Assembly (NCBI GenBank): GCA_963969495.1
Contig: OZ018321.1
Span: 193,376,087-193,440,086, forward strand
Length of the DNA stretch: 64,000 nucleotides
From: Ceratothoa steindachneri
Taxonomy: Eukaryota > Arthropoda > Malacostraca > Isopoda > Cymothoidae
Reading direction: 5' to 3'
The position numbers and the translations under genes were made by a program. The notes under the pieces are model-generated. The model was given only the letters and a program-made list of their open reading frames with translations. It was not told the DNA's origin and did not search any database. Every line of letters begins with the position of its first letter. Positions within the stretch are counted from its first letter, which is position 1. Positions 23,300-38,039 of the stretch are shown here, piece by piece.

Positions 23300-24547
23300 C
23301 AGGGTATTTAGGCTAAATTTGACAGTTTGCAGAACAAACAATCCTGCAATAACTCAGCCCAAAATAAATCTATTTTAAAAATATCGACTTGATTATTCCT
23401 GGCAGATAACAGTCTATTCAAATTAGCTGCTCTTAGCGACAATCGCGACCTCAAGATGGCTCCGAATTTGCCGCATGCATTCCTCACTCTCTCTCCTTTG
23501 GAAGAAATTCGAACACCTCCTTGATCTTTGCCAGCAGTTCGTCCTGATGTTGCAAGCACAGCGCTTTGCCTCTTTCTCAACCGAGCCCCACACAAATTAA
23601 TCTATTTAATTAAAATCCACGGAATTTCCAGACCAAATATTGGCACTGGTGAAGTCGTAGAAATTCTCTGAGAGCCAGTTCTGTCTCTTTCCGGAGGTAT
23701 GGCCATCCAGTAAATATCGTCTTCAGCCTGGGCTTGACTACAGTCTCCAGCAGCTCTACATAAGCTGATGAATTGTACCAAAGACACTACTGAAATATGT
23801 GGGGTAGCATGACGTCATCCTGACTGAAGACACACCCAAAGACCATTACAGTTAGGGGAAAATTGCTCTTCATGATATGTGGAACGTCGCATGAATTGTA
23901 GGCAAGCCAACTGTTGTTCTAGTGTTTGGGCAACTGGTTCTGGTAGAAGTTCTTTGCGTCTGAAAAGAATCACATCGCCCCTCTGTTAAACGAGATGCTT
24001 CAGCTTGTTCAGGAGGTTTTTCTCCTTCGTCAAGTAGCCCTCCTTGGCCTTGGCTGTCAGAATTTGTCTCTCGCTCCTCTTGTACTAGTGGTAACAAAGG
24101 TTTTCATTCAGCTCCAGCTTCATGATAACGACTAAAACACACATATATCTCTCCAAAGCCCGGATTCCCTTGCTCCAGTCTTCCATCACCTTCTACTGTA
24201 GTTGTCTGAATTCTGGCGTGCGGGCGCAGTCAGAACGCCTGTTGTGTCCCTTTCTGTTGGCTATTGCTTCATAATTTCCATTACAGCTGCTCATGTCACG
24301 TTTAGCAGCGTTTATAGTGTTAGCAGATAAATGAGCACCACTCATAATGTCTGCATTTTGATACCCGGCTTGCTATGGGTAACCCTTTTCCACTATTCAG
24401 ATGGCTTCCAGTACTCCATGTCAGCGAACATTTTTTTAACTAAAACTTTACACTACATCCAAACCTATTGGCTGTTCATCGATACATCAACCTGTCAGTG
24501 AAAAGGAGAAATATTAAAAATATCAAATTTTGCCCGAACACCCTGTG
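23300..24547 (-). mobile_element. Mariner-like element, minus strand, degenerate
   Basis: Imperfect terminal inverted repeats: left TACAGGGTATTTAGGCTAAA at about 23298, and right (complement) CAGGGTGTTCGGGCAAAATT ending near 24545, next to TA. On minus, transposase blocks are AYNSCDVPHIMKSNFPLTVM then FGCVFSQDDVMLPHI (about 23790-23915), TVVKPRLKTIF, and WLSENFYDFTSANIWSGNS then FVWGSVEKEA (about 23575-23680). It closes with DELLAKIKEVFEFLPKE (about 23490-23540). Frames change at least four times. Same broad mariner type as 4227-5180 but a different family. Confidence 0.8.
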
Positions 24548-24777
24548 TATATAAGCAAACATACATTGATATACTCTCCTACATAATATGTAGGCGAATA
24601 TTTCAATGTAGGTCTATCCATTTATTGTATCCTCAATGCTCTTAGAACTTAATAGGAGCTCTAAATAAGTATGAAAATAATGAAAAATAAATAAATATAT
24701 ACTGAATTAATTAACCACAAATATCTAATTACCTTATATGAATGATTCCATAGGTATTTTATTTTATACTTTTGTCC

Positions 24778-25620
<843 letters not shown>

Positions 25621-25844
25621 GGCGTTTTTTGTGTATATTTCTAAAAATGACCACTTAATTAATTGGAAAACAGCAAAATTTATTTTTTGCTCAAATGACT
25701 CAAATGTAAGAAACCTTGTTAAATGTTAATGCATAAGCCAATTTAATAACTTTAACATTTCCCGTGGCCTTTTTGAAATTGATGTTGTTATGAAACCTCA
25801 CTCTTAAAGAAATTAACTTTGACTTATATTCCTACTTTTGGGGG

Positions 25845-26720
<876 letters not shown>

Positions 26721-26936
26721 TAATGAGTGGAGTGAGGATCTGACAGAGTGGAAGAAATTAATTAATTATATGAAAGTGATGAAATGTGTAGTAGGTTTTC
26801 AAAAGTAAGAAAATGTTTACTAGGTTGCCCTGGTGTTAGGGCATCACTAGAATGCTTTCTTCTTCTTTGTTTCGAAAAATTTATTCCTCCGTCAATAATG
26901 TTGCTGGCTGTGGCTGAGAGTCAGGTTCTTCCATTG

Positions 26937-26937
<1 letters not shown>

Positions 26938-27021
<84 letters not shown>
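26938..27021. repeat. (TA)n tract
   Basis: About 84 bp of TA at the 3' tail of LINE A1. Confidence 0.97.
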
Positions 27022-27024
<3 letters not shown>

Positions 27025-27557
27025 TTGATTTGATTAATATGTTCCTCTCTGGGGCTTTCAAGACTTTCAATTGGTTTTTATTCTGCTAATTATTTTTTGT
27101 TTTAGTGTATTTAGTTAATCATTTATTATTTTCAGTTTAAATCTTAGTTTGGGCACTTTGCCTCTTTTCGTTTATGTTAATATATCTTCCTTTTCTTATT
27201 ATTATTTGGTTAATTTTGTTGATTTATTCTTCTTCACTTCTCTTAGTTTGTTAAATTTAATTTGGGACTTCGCCTCTTTTTTGTAAAAGTTTATTGTCTT
27301 TTATACTTCTTCTCTTCTTTGGTATTAGTTAAATTTTGATTTTAATTTTAATTTTGATTTTAATTTGGGCACTTCGCCTCTTTTTGTTAAAGTTAATTTC
27401 CTTTTGTATATTTCTAGGTGTATATAGGTATTATATTCTCTCTCGCACAGGTTCTTCCGCTGGGGAATAGAGATGTTCTTTCGAATGCGCGTACTCTGTG
27501 TTCTGTTATGTCTAAATTTTTGTGAATAGTTGTGAGTATTTCGTGATTGACTTTGTC

Positions 27558-30153
27558 CTAAGCTTTTCTTCCTAGCCTTTGGATCACCATATTGATCGGT
27601 TTTAGTCCGATTTTTTCATGTAGAACCAATTGTCGAATATGGTCGATCCTTTTCGTGCCAGTTATAAGCAGTGTAGCTTTGTTCTGTATCCTCTGCATCG
27701 TCCTGAGAGAGGTACGGCTTGCCATCTGTGTGATCACAGCCGGGTACACCAGGACGGACCGTACCAGGGCCATGTATAGTTTTTTTCTTATTTGGCACGT
27801 TGAGGCTTCGGAAACGGTGTAGTTTCTTCAGCTCTTTTTTGGCTAGGGAGACTTTTTACGTGGGCCTTGTATCCTGATTTATAGAGTCGTAAGCCCAAGA
27901 CCTTCCCCTAGTTAGATTACGAATAAATTTCGTTGTTGACGAGGACGTCGTCTACTTTCCGGCGGTTCATTGGAATTATAGTGAACTTCTGGCGGTTGGT
28001 CTTTATCTTCCACTTTTTTTCATAGCGATTGATGTTATCAATCTCAGCAGCTGTCGCCCTTGCTTGACTTCCAGCGTTCCTGAATGGACTTGGGACGATT
28101 TAAGTGATGTCATCTGCGTATTGCAGATACATCGAATCGCCCCTCACTGGAGCAGGGAGGTCAATTGTGTACACGAGGTACAACAAAGGACTCAGACAGC
28201 TGCCTTGTGGAACTCCCACCTCGAGTTCGAATTCGGGCCCCTTGCAGCCCTCGATCGCGATTTGGGCTCTCTTATCCGTGACATAGTTACAAAGAACCCT
28301 TTCCAGGATTTGGTTTAGCTGGAGTCTGAGGATCTTGAATTGTAGCCCTCTCAGCCATACCTTATCGAAGGCCTTCTTTACATCCCGCAGTACCCCGTCT
28401 ACGTACTCTCTCTCAGCTTGCTGCATGCGAGTTTTTCCGTTAGGAGGGCGAGGGCGGTTTTCGTTCCTCGTCCACTGCAAAACCCGTCCAACTGAGGATT
28501 GTGAGCTCCTAGCTCGACTAGTTGTTTTTGAAGACTGTCAGCTAGGAGCTTCTCGTAGACTTTCGCAACGAACTCCAGCAGGGCGATTGGCTTGTAATTG
28601 ACCAGTTGATCAGGGGTTTACCTCCCTTGGGTATGAATATTATTAGCGATCTTAAAACCGTCAGGGAAGTAACCCATATTCAGGGAAGCGTTGTAAACGC
28701 TTGTAATTTCATGAATGATCTGCTGTGGGGCATCTGCCAAGTTGTTTTGGTGATGCCCATCCAGCCTGGTGCCTTTTGCTCAAAGGTTCTTACACTGGCC
28801 ATGACCTCCTCTGGTGTTATGGGACGGCCATGGTCAGCCATCTCCCTACCTTTGTCTACTTGATGTTGTGGGTGCGTGCGGTGCATAACCTGATTCATTC
28901 CTTTGGTCAGTTGGCCTTCGAATTCCTGGTCGAACTCTTCGTTGTCTTCTGAGGTGATTCTGAAGACGTTTTTCTAGAAATTCTTGAATCTGTCGTCTAG
29001 AACCGCCAGGTCCTCTATATAGTCTCTGTTCTCTTTTATTCGAGCCTTCTTAGTTCTTGCGGTTAGTCCCTTTAGGGTTTTGATTTGACGCCAGAATTTA
29101 GCCGGGTGGAGCTCGCTATCGACTTTGGCTATCAGGCTGTTCCATATTTCCCCCTGTTGAAGGATGATGATAGCCTCATTTAACTCGGTGCTTAGGCGCC
29201 GAAGAAGCGAGTTTCTTTCCCTGTTAAGAACTTCGCGTTTTATCTCTTTGTACACTTTCCTGTGAACACGAGCTCCTCTCCTCTCCTCTGTCCATCTGGG
29301 CTGAGGATGAGTTTTGTACCCAGTCTTGGGTATGCACTCGCGGTCCACGTCTATTATCGATGTAGTTATTCTCTCCAGTTCCCCGTTTATCTCCTCCAAG
29401 GCCACGTCGCTGAGATCAGCTGGGGCGTATTGACTGAGTCGTGTCTTGTAACATTCCCAGTTGGCCAAGTCGTAGTTTTTTTCGGAGAGGGACTGGAAGC
29501 TGGATTGGAGCGAGAGATACTGTGGTGAGGATTGTTATGTGATCACTTGGGACTGTTGGGCCTGGCTCACTATGGTAGTTGAATGGGAAGCCTCCACTTG
29601 TTAAGATTATGTCAGTTTTGGTTGCTGATATGGAAGTGATATAGGTCGGAAAATCCGGCCCTATTCTCTGGATGTTTTTTCTTCCCATAATCAGGTCCAA
29701 ATTTCGGCCTCTTTCCCTAGTATTACCATAGCCCGCCGCACGGCATCTGACATTGAGGTCGCCCCCTAAGATTGCGATTCTGCGGTGCCCAAACAGTGTG
29801 TAGAAGTTATTTAGCGGGAGATAGGGTCGACGAGGGGGTTGATAAAATGCAGCTATCACGAGGTCTCCTACCAATGTGTGGAGTTCTACCGCCACAAAGG
29901 ATTTATCAAGTTCTCTTAGATGTTTGAATGATATGTTCCCCTTGATAGCTATTACAGAGCCATCAAACCTTTCCTGAGAATGATTCACCATGACCACTCT
30001 GTAGCCCGGTATTTTAATTTGACCAGATGTAGTGGCAATATTGTGCTCCGTTATAAGAATGGTGTCACGTCAGGGTCAAGCACTCGGAATATGTTTCTAT
30101 ATGCCGTATCTTTCTCTCCCATCCGTTTACGTTGAGTGTCAGAATCCTCATTC
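27558..30153 (-). pseudogene. LINE A1 ORF2: endonuclease-reverse transcriptase
   Basis: Begins MRILTLNVNGW near 30153 (first endonuclease block). The endonuclease continues with VAVELHTLVGDLVIAAFYQP, GGDLNVRC and GPTVPSDHI (about 29540), which carries the catalytic SDH. A linker at 28974-29468 is rich in charged residues (HPAKFWRQIKTLKG). RT: FEQKAPGWMGITK (about 28785), VLRDVKKAFDKVWLRGLQF (about 28350-28400), GVPQGSCLSPLLYLVYTIDL (about 28160-28220), QYADDIT (about 28105), the catalytic Asp pair. Thumb: MQRIQNKATLLITGTKRI (about 27640-27690). Several frameshifts, so inactive as it stands. Confidence 0.88.
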
Positions 30154-30181
30154 TATTGCTTACTCTTTTCATGTTGTCTCT

Positions 30182-31685
30182 TTAGTGTTTTTTGGTGATG
30201 TTCTTTTTTCTCCCATTTTTCTTCTTTCTGAACTGGGCATTTGAAATCTGCAGGCAGGTATTGTGATTTAGGATCACATTCTGGCAGAGCAGAGCTTCTT
30301 CCATCGTTTCAGCGTCGACCTCAAACTCGTATTCCAATTTGAACACCTTTGCTTTAACCCCATTGAATATATACCTGGGCTCCATTTCTTCGGGAAAGGG
30401 AAACTGGTCGCATGCGTAAACTTTAAGATTGGTACTGTCCGTACGCAATTTCTTTTTCGCTTCTTCCCCTTGGCCTTCTTTGTTTGTGGTACTTCGGTGT
30501 CCAATGAGTCTGAGGATTCCGAGGAACCATTGGTGTCAGACCCGGCATTTTCGCTTTTTTTTCTGATTTTTTGTCTTTGTTTAGGGGCAGGAGTTTTCAC
30601 TTCGACAGCTTGTTTTTTCTCTTTCTTGTTTTCAGTTTTCTGGGTTTCTTGACCGTTTATTTGGTGGTTTGGGACCATCTGCAATTGCAGGACATCCCAG
30701 AGGAGGGGTTGTCGGGGAACCACATTTAGTCCATCCTGTTTTTAGTTAGCATTTGGTTCAGCTCTTTAGCGAACTTGCCAGGGCGCGTGAGATTCATGAC
30801 GTGCGCGTGAAGGATGCACGTCATTATTTTCGTCGAGTTCTCGTTTTTAAGCTTAAGATACGTTTTCTTTGTGTCCACTTCAGAGAGGGCCACCTTTGCT
30901 GCTTGAGCGTAGGATATATTTGCACTACGCGTTTCCTCATTCTTCTTCGCTTCATGCTTCCTTTTAATAATCTCATTTTTGACAGGGCAGGCCATGGCCA
31001 TTGATCTGTGTCCTTGCCCATAGTTAACGCACTTCTCGAAATTATTAGTGCACGTCCTCCAATTGTGTCCCTTTTCACTGCATTTGGAGCATGTTTCCTG
31101 TGTCTCCTTGCAGTCTTTAGTCGCGTGTTCCTCCATTTTATAACACCTAAAACAGAACTGGACTAGGATGAATTCTCCCTTCTCTATCTGGTCGCCACTG
31201 ACTTCGGCACTGAAAATTAGAAGGCTATGTTCTTTTGCCTTTTGGGCCATAGTTTTTTCAGTAAATACTACCTTGAAGACGTGAGTGTAGTCGCTATTGT
31301 CCCTTCTGTTTTTGAAATTGATCACTTCAGCTACATTGGCCCAAGTTTGCCGAAGCTGGATCTCCTCCTTAATGTTTTCCTTGGAGTGCTGTCCGATGCA
31401 CGGATCAAGGTGCCGGCACAGCACGCTTCTGTGGGCCAGGATCTGTGATGGTACGGCTGGCTGCAGCTGAATTCTCCTAAGGACCTCTACTGACTTCTCC
31501 ATGGTAATATCCTCGATGTCCTTTTCTTTTTCGCAGATTGCGACATACCCTGAGGCTACTTCCAACAGTCTCACTATGGAAATGCCCAATTTGCCATACA
31601 CAACTTCGAATACTTTTTCTCTGCTGGGCTTGGGCTGTCCGTCGACTGCCCGCAGATGTATTCTGGTTGTATTCTCTTGGGCCAT
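30182..31685 (-). pseudogene. LINE A1 ORF1: Gag-like zinc-knuckle protein
   Basis: Start chosen at the Met near 31685 (MAQENTTRIHLRAVDGQPKP), shared in style with other copies. N-terminal domain to about residue 170, then three zinc knuckles: CFRCYKMEEHATKDC (variant CX2CX5HX4C), CSKCSEKGHNWRTC (canonical), and CVNYGQGHRSMAMAC (second Cys lost to Tyr). Then come Lys-rich spacer and the block CILHAHVMNLTRPGKFAKEL (about 30770-30830). After a frameshift near 30726 it continues with a Lys/Ser-rich linker and a C-terminal domain at 30182-30448 (LKVYACDQFPFPEEME, then EYEFEVDAETMEEALL). An RNA-binding role is expected from the family. Confidence 0.85.
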
Positions 31686-31915
31686 CTCTTCGAAGATTGG
31701 CCTCTCGGGACTGTATTCTTCTTGTACTATTTAATCTCTTGTTAGTGGTGACTTGATTCAAGAAAAAGTTCGTGGTCCTTGCTTCTTACGATGGTGTTCT
31801 GTTCTTTATTTGTTTGTGGTGACTCCCTCTACTTCGTAACTCAGCTTCAGTGAACTTAAACTGCCAAATGGGGGGATGAATGATGATGGGTGAACCAGGG
31901 GAGGCTCCTCAGACG

Positions 31916-31985
31916 GGTAAAATATGGCGGCCTTAATAATGGGTGGTGATCGAATCAACTACCACCACCCGAGGGTGCCGCCCCG
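31916..31985 (-). promoter_or_regulatory. LINE A1 5'-leader hairpin
   Basis: Upstream of ORF1. Outer stem GGCGG (31926-31930) with CCGCC (31978-31982). Inner stem GGTGGT (31942-31947) with ACCACC (31961-31966). The loop in sense direction contains GTTGATTC. The same two-tier fold recurs in copies A2, A3, A5 and A6 with different stem bases. Confidence 0.6.
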
Positions 31986-31999
31986 TCTATGGTTTGGTT

Positions 32000-33000
32000 A
32001 TCGATGCGAGTCCTGTTTTGTTGGGTTTCTTGGCTGCGCCCTCACTTAAAAGGAGATCGAGATCTTTCTCCGTGTCGCAAAGCGCCACGTAGCCATTGTA
32101 TTGGTCTTTAAGTCGTAGGAAGACCACTCCTATATCCGCATATATGCTCTTCAGCGTCTGTTCCCGGGAGGGTTTCTCCCGGCCGGGGAGTTTGCGAAGG
32201 GGGACCCTCTTCGCTCCTTCTCGGTCGTCCATTGCGGCTGGGTTGCAGTCTCCTTCAATTGGGTTCTGGATGCTCGTCGCTCTATTTCCCTTACTGTAGG
32301 GTCCGATTCTTCTTTTTGGGAGAATTTTGAAGGCTGCCCCCTCCTCGCTGCAAGCAATTTTTCATGAACATAAACTGCTGGATGGAATTGATGAATGATG
32401 AGGGTGAACCCGGGAAGGCCCCTCAGACGGGTGAAAAGTGACGGACTTAATGATAGGTGGTGATAGAGTCAACTACCACCGCTCGGGGGGGCCGCCTCTT
32501 CTGGGGTTTAATTATCGATGTTGCTACCAACCTACACAGGGACGGTTAAATGTCCCCCTGTAGTGCCGGAAACTACCCTTAGAAATTAGAGCAAACTTTC
32601 ACCAAAGCTTTCAGCATCGCCTCGTAACCAGATCCTCTCTTCCGTATAGTTCCACAGTGGGCTAATCCTAAAACCTGCTTTCCTTTACGTCTCCAATTAT
32701 GTATATCAAAGTGGAGCGACATAGATGGAATGAGACTAGATGAATGGCAGTTCAGTTCATATCAGCTTCGTAACTCCGTCGAGGGAGTAGGGGGGTTAGG
32801 TTGACATAAAGTCGCCTAGGAGCAGGTTCAAAATGTCTTCTCGGTAGTCCCCGTGGGAAAAGTGAAGAGGATGTAGACGTTTTTACGGCGGCCTTGCCCC
32901 TTCCTTTTCCTTCTTTATCGGGTAAGAGATGTGGTATTAGCGTAGTTTTCTCAAAGAATTCCTCATTCGTCGAGTTGAAGAATTACAGATGTTAATTCAT
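32000..33000 (-). mobile_element. LINE family A, copy A2 (5' leader and ORF1 start)
   Basis: ORF1 N-terminus at about 31990-32232 (MDDREGAKRVPLRKL, KSIYADIGVVFLRLKDQYNG), cut off at residue 75 or so by the nested A1. Upstream lies about 770 bp of leader with the conserved hairpins (outer 32440-32496, inner 32457-32480; second hairpin 32536-32561) and the conserved GTGGGCTAATCCT block (about 32657). The 5' edge abuts the poly(A)-like tail of LINE B1 at about 33001. Nearly identical to the A5 leader. Confidence 0.8.
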
Positions 33001-34215
33001 TTTTTTTTTTTGTGTGTATAGAAAGGACAAAAAGGAATCACTGTGTAACACAGGCGAACAGGGAGTCGAAGAGGAAACGTTGCGCAGGGTAGAACCTGCG
33101 CAGCGATGTATTTGTATGTGAGGCTCTTGCTTGTGTTATGTTCTGATGTATATTGAACCTGAGGGTCTTGTCAAAAGAGACCCCGAGGATTTTTGTATGT
33201 TGTGTATATTCGAGCTTTGTCTGGTTTAAATAGTTTCTGCCTGGTATGTGTATGAGAAGATTTGTAGTTGTGCATAAAGTGGTCTCTTGCGCCGTAGAGT
33301 GTCATCTGTGTCCTCTGAGGGTTCGTGGCAATCAGCCATTTATCCTCGCAATCGGTCCTCGCATCTAGTATTATTTGTGCGTGGAGCGCAATTTCTTCTG
33401 GTCCGCGGCCACTGACGAGAATGCTCTCGTCATCGGCGTAGGGCACTGTGTATGTGTGACAGCAGTTTTCGGGGTGGCGTTTGTGTACATGATGTATAGT
33501 GTGGGTGCAAGTACACTCCCTTAGGGAACGCCTGAGCGTGGTGTGAGGGGTTGTGAGAGGGTCTTGTTGTATTTTATGTGGCATCTACGTTGAGTGAGGT
33601 AGTGCGAGAGGAGCCTTCTGGTGCAAAGAGGTAACTCCGAATTGTTGGCGAGTTTCCAACGGAGTCCCTCGTGCCACACTTTATCGAAGGCCATCTCCAC
33701 GTCTTTGCTGATGGAGAGTGTCTTTTAATGTATCTGGCGGGTTTTTTTTTATTCTGTCATGAACGATGGTTACGGCCGCCTGAGTGGACTTGCCCCTTCT
33801 GAAACCATATTGGTGGGGGAAGAACCAGTCCCTCTCTTCCAGGTATTCCCGTAGGCGACAGTTGATCATGCGTTCGAGTATTTTGCCTAGGTGCTCTAAT
33901 AGAACAATAGGCCTGTAATTGTTTGGGTGTTTAGGGTCTTTGTTCGGTTTGTGTAGGAGTATGTTGTAAGAGACATTAAATATTTTGGGGAAGTAGCCTG
34001 AGGCTAGTGAGGTGTAAAATAGGTGTGTAAGTGTGGGGTATGTTTGCGGGGAGGTTGTGTATTAGGTTGGCTGGTAGCCCGGAGGGATCGGGGGCACGTT
34101 TTGGTGTTGTTTTAATGTAGTGTTTTGTTTCCTCGACGGTGATTGGAGTGGTCAATGTGGATGTATAGTCGAGCAGCTCCATTCGTATCAGGGGGGCGGG
34201 CTTTAGCTCGTGGGC
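33001..34215 (-). mobile_element. LINE family B, copy B1 (RT fragment)
   Basis: Second LINE family, Jockey/CR1-like RT. On minus: TPITVEETKHYIKTTPKRAP (about 34085-34150), FPHQYGFRRGKSTQAAVTIV (about 33755-33815), YADDESILVSG for the catalytic box (about 33405-33440), and YKTFV-side thumb sequence. The 3' end is TTCCTCTTCGACTCCCTGTT then a poly(A)-like run at 33001-33012. Compared with B2 it lacks about 530 bp around 33088. The 5' side is truncated near 34215. 34216-34399 has no recognisable gene. Confidence 0.8.
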
Positions 34216-34399
34216 GTGGGCCCGGGATGTTTGAAGTTTTTAGTAGTAGATATATAGTGGGAGAGATAGTTTAGCGAAAACACACTGTTGATATTTTTCC
34301 CTAGTGATTGGGGGCATCTCTTGCATTATTTTATTTTATTTTTTTCCACTCTTTTGAATCTTAATGCTTTGACAATTCTTGCTTTTTGATATACTCCTC

Positions 34400-34518
<119 letters not shown>

Positions 34519-35237
34519 TTCTTTTTTCTTTTGTAAGTTTTTTATTATTATTATTTTTATTAATTATTAAACTTTTTGTATACACGCATGTATATACTTT
34601 TTTTTTAACATCTATATTTATTCTAACTTTAAACTTTCATACAAGTTGTTACATAATTTTTCAAATTTTATACTTTCATACAGATTTTTACCTATATATT
34701 TATTTAAACTTTCATACTACTTTTAACATATAATTGATCTAACTTTAAACTTTCATACAAGATTTTACATAATTTTTCTAACTTTTATACTTGCATACAA
34801 ATTTTGACATATATATTTATTCTAACTTTAAACTTTCATACAAATTTTAACATATATATTTAATCTAATTTTAAACTTTAATACAAATTTTGACATATTC
34901 TTTTTTACTTTTATACATTCATACCAATTCCTATATTAACAATCTGTTTATTTTTAAATCAAAAATACATTTACGTATATGTTTTGTTTTTTACTTTATA
35001 TATACATATTTTAAATAATTATATATTTCTGAGGCGTTTAAGCATTTATATTCTAATTGTCGCTTAATTAGTACCTTTTAAGTACCTATTAAAAACTTTT
35101 GTCAACATAAGTGATATAAATAATATGAGACAGATTAAGGATTTAGGTCATACGTAAGTTGGAGTCTTAAGTGCTTTTGTCATCATTACGGGGTTTCTAT
35201 ATGAAATTTGGGTCAAACAATATATAAAAAGGATAGT

Positions 35238-37975
35238 CTATGTAAACCGTTCCGTCAGTTCCTCAGCAGCAGTTCGCCTGCCACTTGGGAAGTTAGTCCG
35301 TCGTGTGATTTTACGCTTTAGTCTTGTCATGTCAATGTCTAAGTCCAGGTCCAGGTTTGGCAGTATTTCTGTTTCTACTTTGTCCCATGTCTTCTTTGCT
35401 TGTGATTGTATTAAAGTGTTGATTGGTTGTAGTCTTGCTCTTCTGTGTAGTGTTCTCTGTGATATGCATTCCCGTCTTCTTGTGAGGTTGATAATCAAGG
35501 GAACTTTATTCTGTACCCTCTGCATAGATCTCAGTGTCATGATCCCTGAGGTTGGGGTGATTACCACTGGGTCTATAAGCTTTGGTCTAACGTAGCAAAG
35601 GTAGAGTTTCCTTAAGTTACTCCTGCTCAGTCTGCGGAAGCGGAACAGTTTCACCAATACCACCAGTGCTAAGTTAACCCGGTCTGTAACGTAAGGCTTA
35701 TACCCCGAACGGTATGTTTGAGCCCGAGCACTGTTCCCTCTTGATAGTAGTGGTGGTTCCGATCGCCAATATAAATATCGTCGTATATTGTGCGGTTCAT
35801 GGGAATAATAACAAACCTTTGGACGTTCGTCTTTATCTTCCATTTACGCTCGTACGAGTCTATGTTTTCGATCTCCGCCGCCGTCTCTGCAGCTTGCACT
35901 AGGTCGTTGTTATAAGTGCTCGGTACAATCTGCGTGATGTCATCTTCCTATTGCAGATACAACGCGTCGCCCTTGATTGGTGATGGAAGGTCGATCTTAA
36001 AGATGCTTTACAGCAGAGGGCTGAGGCAGCTACCTTGCGGCACACCAGCCTTGAGGATAAATCTGGTCCCTTGTGGCCCTCACTCTGTATCTGCGCTCTT
36101 CTTTCCATCACATAATCGCAGAGGATCTTTTCAATGACTGGGTTCAGCCGAAGGTTTACAATCTTGAATTGCAGAACCCTCTGCCAAACCTTGCCAAAGG
36201 CCTTCTATACGTCTCTGAGGACTACGTCTACGTATTTTCCCTCTGCCCTGGATTTTGCTAGCTTTTCTGAGAGAAATGCGAGCGCGGTGTCAGTTCCTCT
36301 TCCTATGAGGAAGCCGTACTGTTGATAATTGAGCGCATCGTTCTCTGTTATCTGATTCTGTAGCCTGTCGGCTAAGATCTTTTTAAAGATCTTGCCTATG
36401 AATTCGAGGAGGGATATTAGCATATAGTTTAGGAGCTGGTCGGGAGGTCTGCTCACCTTCGGGATGAATATAACCTTTGCAAGTTTAAACGCATCAGGGA
36501 AGTAGCCGGTGTTCATGGCTGCGTTCATTACGTTCAGCATTCCCTGGTGCACTTGCGGTAGAGCGTTGGTTATATTCGCTTTTGTTTTTCCCGACCAACC
36601 TGGAGCTTTTTGTTTGAAGGATTTGGTGGCATCAGCGAGTTCTTGCATTGTTATTGCCCTCCCGTGACCCATCATCTCCCTTTCTTCGGAAGCGTGTGGG
36701 TACGGGTAGGTCCGCTCAATAACATGATTCAGCTTGTCGATGATCTCACCCTCAAACTCTAAGTCGAAGTCTTCGTTGTCCCCTGGTGTTATTGAGAAGA
36801 CTTCTCTCCAGTGCCCTCTGAACCATAATTCGAGGTCTGTTGTTTCCTCGATGTATGATTCGTCCTCCTTGATTCGTGTTTTTTCCCTTATGTTTGTACC
36901 CCCGGGTCTCTTTATGTGTCGCCAGAATTTATCGGGATTGTCTTCATCATCAATGTTGTCGATTAATTGTTCCCATATTTCCGTCTGTTTTTTCCTGATT
37001 ATTCTAGTTAGCTCAGCTTCGAGGCGGCGCATCCAGCCACTAATACCCTGCACGTTCCCATGCGTCTCAACCGGTTATAGTGTTCTCTATGTTCCCTTGC
37101 TATACTTCTCATCTCGTATGTCCATCTTGGCTGGGGGAGCGTTCTATATGATGTTGTTGGGGGGCTCTCTCTATCTGCCCTGATGATCGAGTTTGTTAAT
37201 ATCCCCAGATCTTCGTCTATTTCTTCGATTATTGCTCCATTTAGATCTGCTGGCTGGTATTCGCTCTGCATTTCCCGGTATCTCTCCCAATTGGCTCGGG
37301 TGAAGGACTTCCTTGTCTGCCCCGGGATCTGAATGGGCGCAAGGAAAATAGTTGTAAGTATAAGTATGTGATCACTTGGGACGGGCGGTCCCGGAGTGCT
37401 ATGATGGTTGAATGAGAAGTTGCAGCTGGTCAAGATTGCGTCCGGCATCGACGCCGAGCGCGCATTTACGAATGTCGGGAAGTCAGGTGCAATTATGTCT
37501 AGTCTGTCTCGGTCCGGTAAGAGTTGCAGATTTCTACCTATTTCGTTGGTCTTTTTGTATTCAGCTGCTCTCAAGTTAGTGTTTAGGTCACCTCTGAAAA
37601 AGAAATTTTTTGGTGCCCACATAGTGTGTTGAAATTGTGAATCGGCAGGTACTTTCTCCCAGGGGGTTGGTACCCTACCGCTACCACAAGATCTCCGACG
37701 AGAGTCAGGATCGCTATCACCATAAAGGATTCCTCAAGCTCAGGTAAGTGTTTGAACTTGAGGTCTCTCTTTATCGCGATCGCCACCCCGTCCTAACATT
37801 TCTGGGAGCAGTTTTTTGTCCATGTCATGTAGTTTGAGATTTTAATTTTTTGTGTTATTGTGTCGAGTCCGTGTTCACTGATAAGAATGATGTCTGGGTC
37901 TGTCTCCCTAAAGATAATACTGTTAACGTTAACGTTCAGTGTCATTATATTTAGTATGTTGTTTGTCCTTTCCAT
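35238..37975 (-). pseudogene. LINE A3 ORF2: endonuclease-reverse transcriptase
   Basis: Endonuclease starts MERTNNILNIMTLNVN at 37975 with a small deletion before FRETDPDIILISEHG. Then GDLVVAVGYQPPGRKYLP, GDLNTNLRAAEYKK and PPVPSDHILILT (about 37370-37400, catalytic SDH). RT: FKQKAPGWSGKTK (about 36590), RPPDQLLNYMLISLLEFIGK, YGFLIGRGTDTALAFLSEKL (about 36255-36315), VVLRDV, then after a frameshift QLPQPSAV-side sequence. The thumb is open at 35238-35843 (LYLCYVRPKLIDPVVITP, MQRVQNKVPLI) and ends in a stop after ELTERFT. The YADD region near 35930-35960 is frameshifted. Confidence 0.85.
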
Positions 37976-38039
37976 GTTTGTGTCTGTCTGTTGTCTTGAA
38001 TGTTAGTGGTTATTTTTTGTCCTTTCTTGTCCTTCTACA

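Larger units (their letters stand above)
27022..31999 (-). mobile_element. LINE family A, copy A1
   Basis: Two-ORF non-LTR retrotransposon of Jockey/I-superfamily style: ORF1 Gag-like with zinc knuckles, ORF2 endonuclease-RT, no RNase H seen. Its 3' UTR (27022-27557) has three imperfect repeats of the GGGCACTTCGCCTC block (near 27149, 27261 and 27364) and ends at (TA)n. The 5' leader (31686-31999) is cut at ATCGATG and lies inside ORF1 of another copy (A2), so A1 is nested. Confidence 0.85.
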
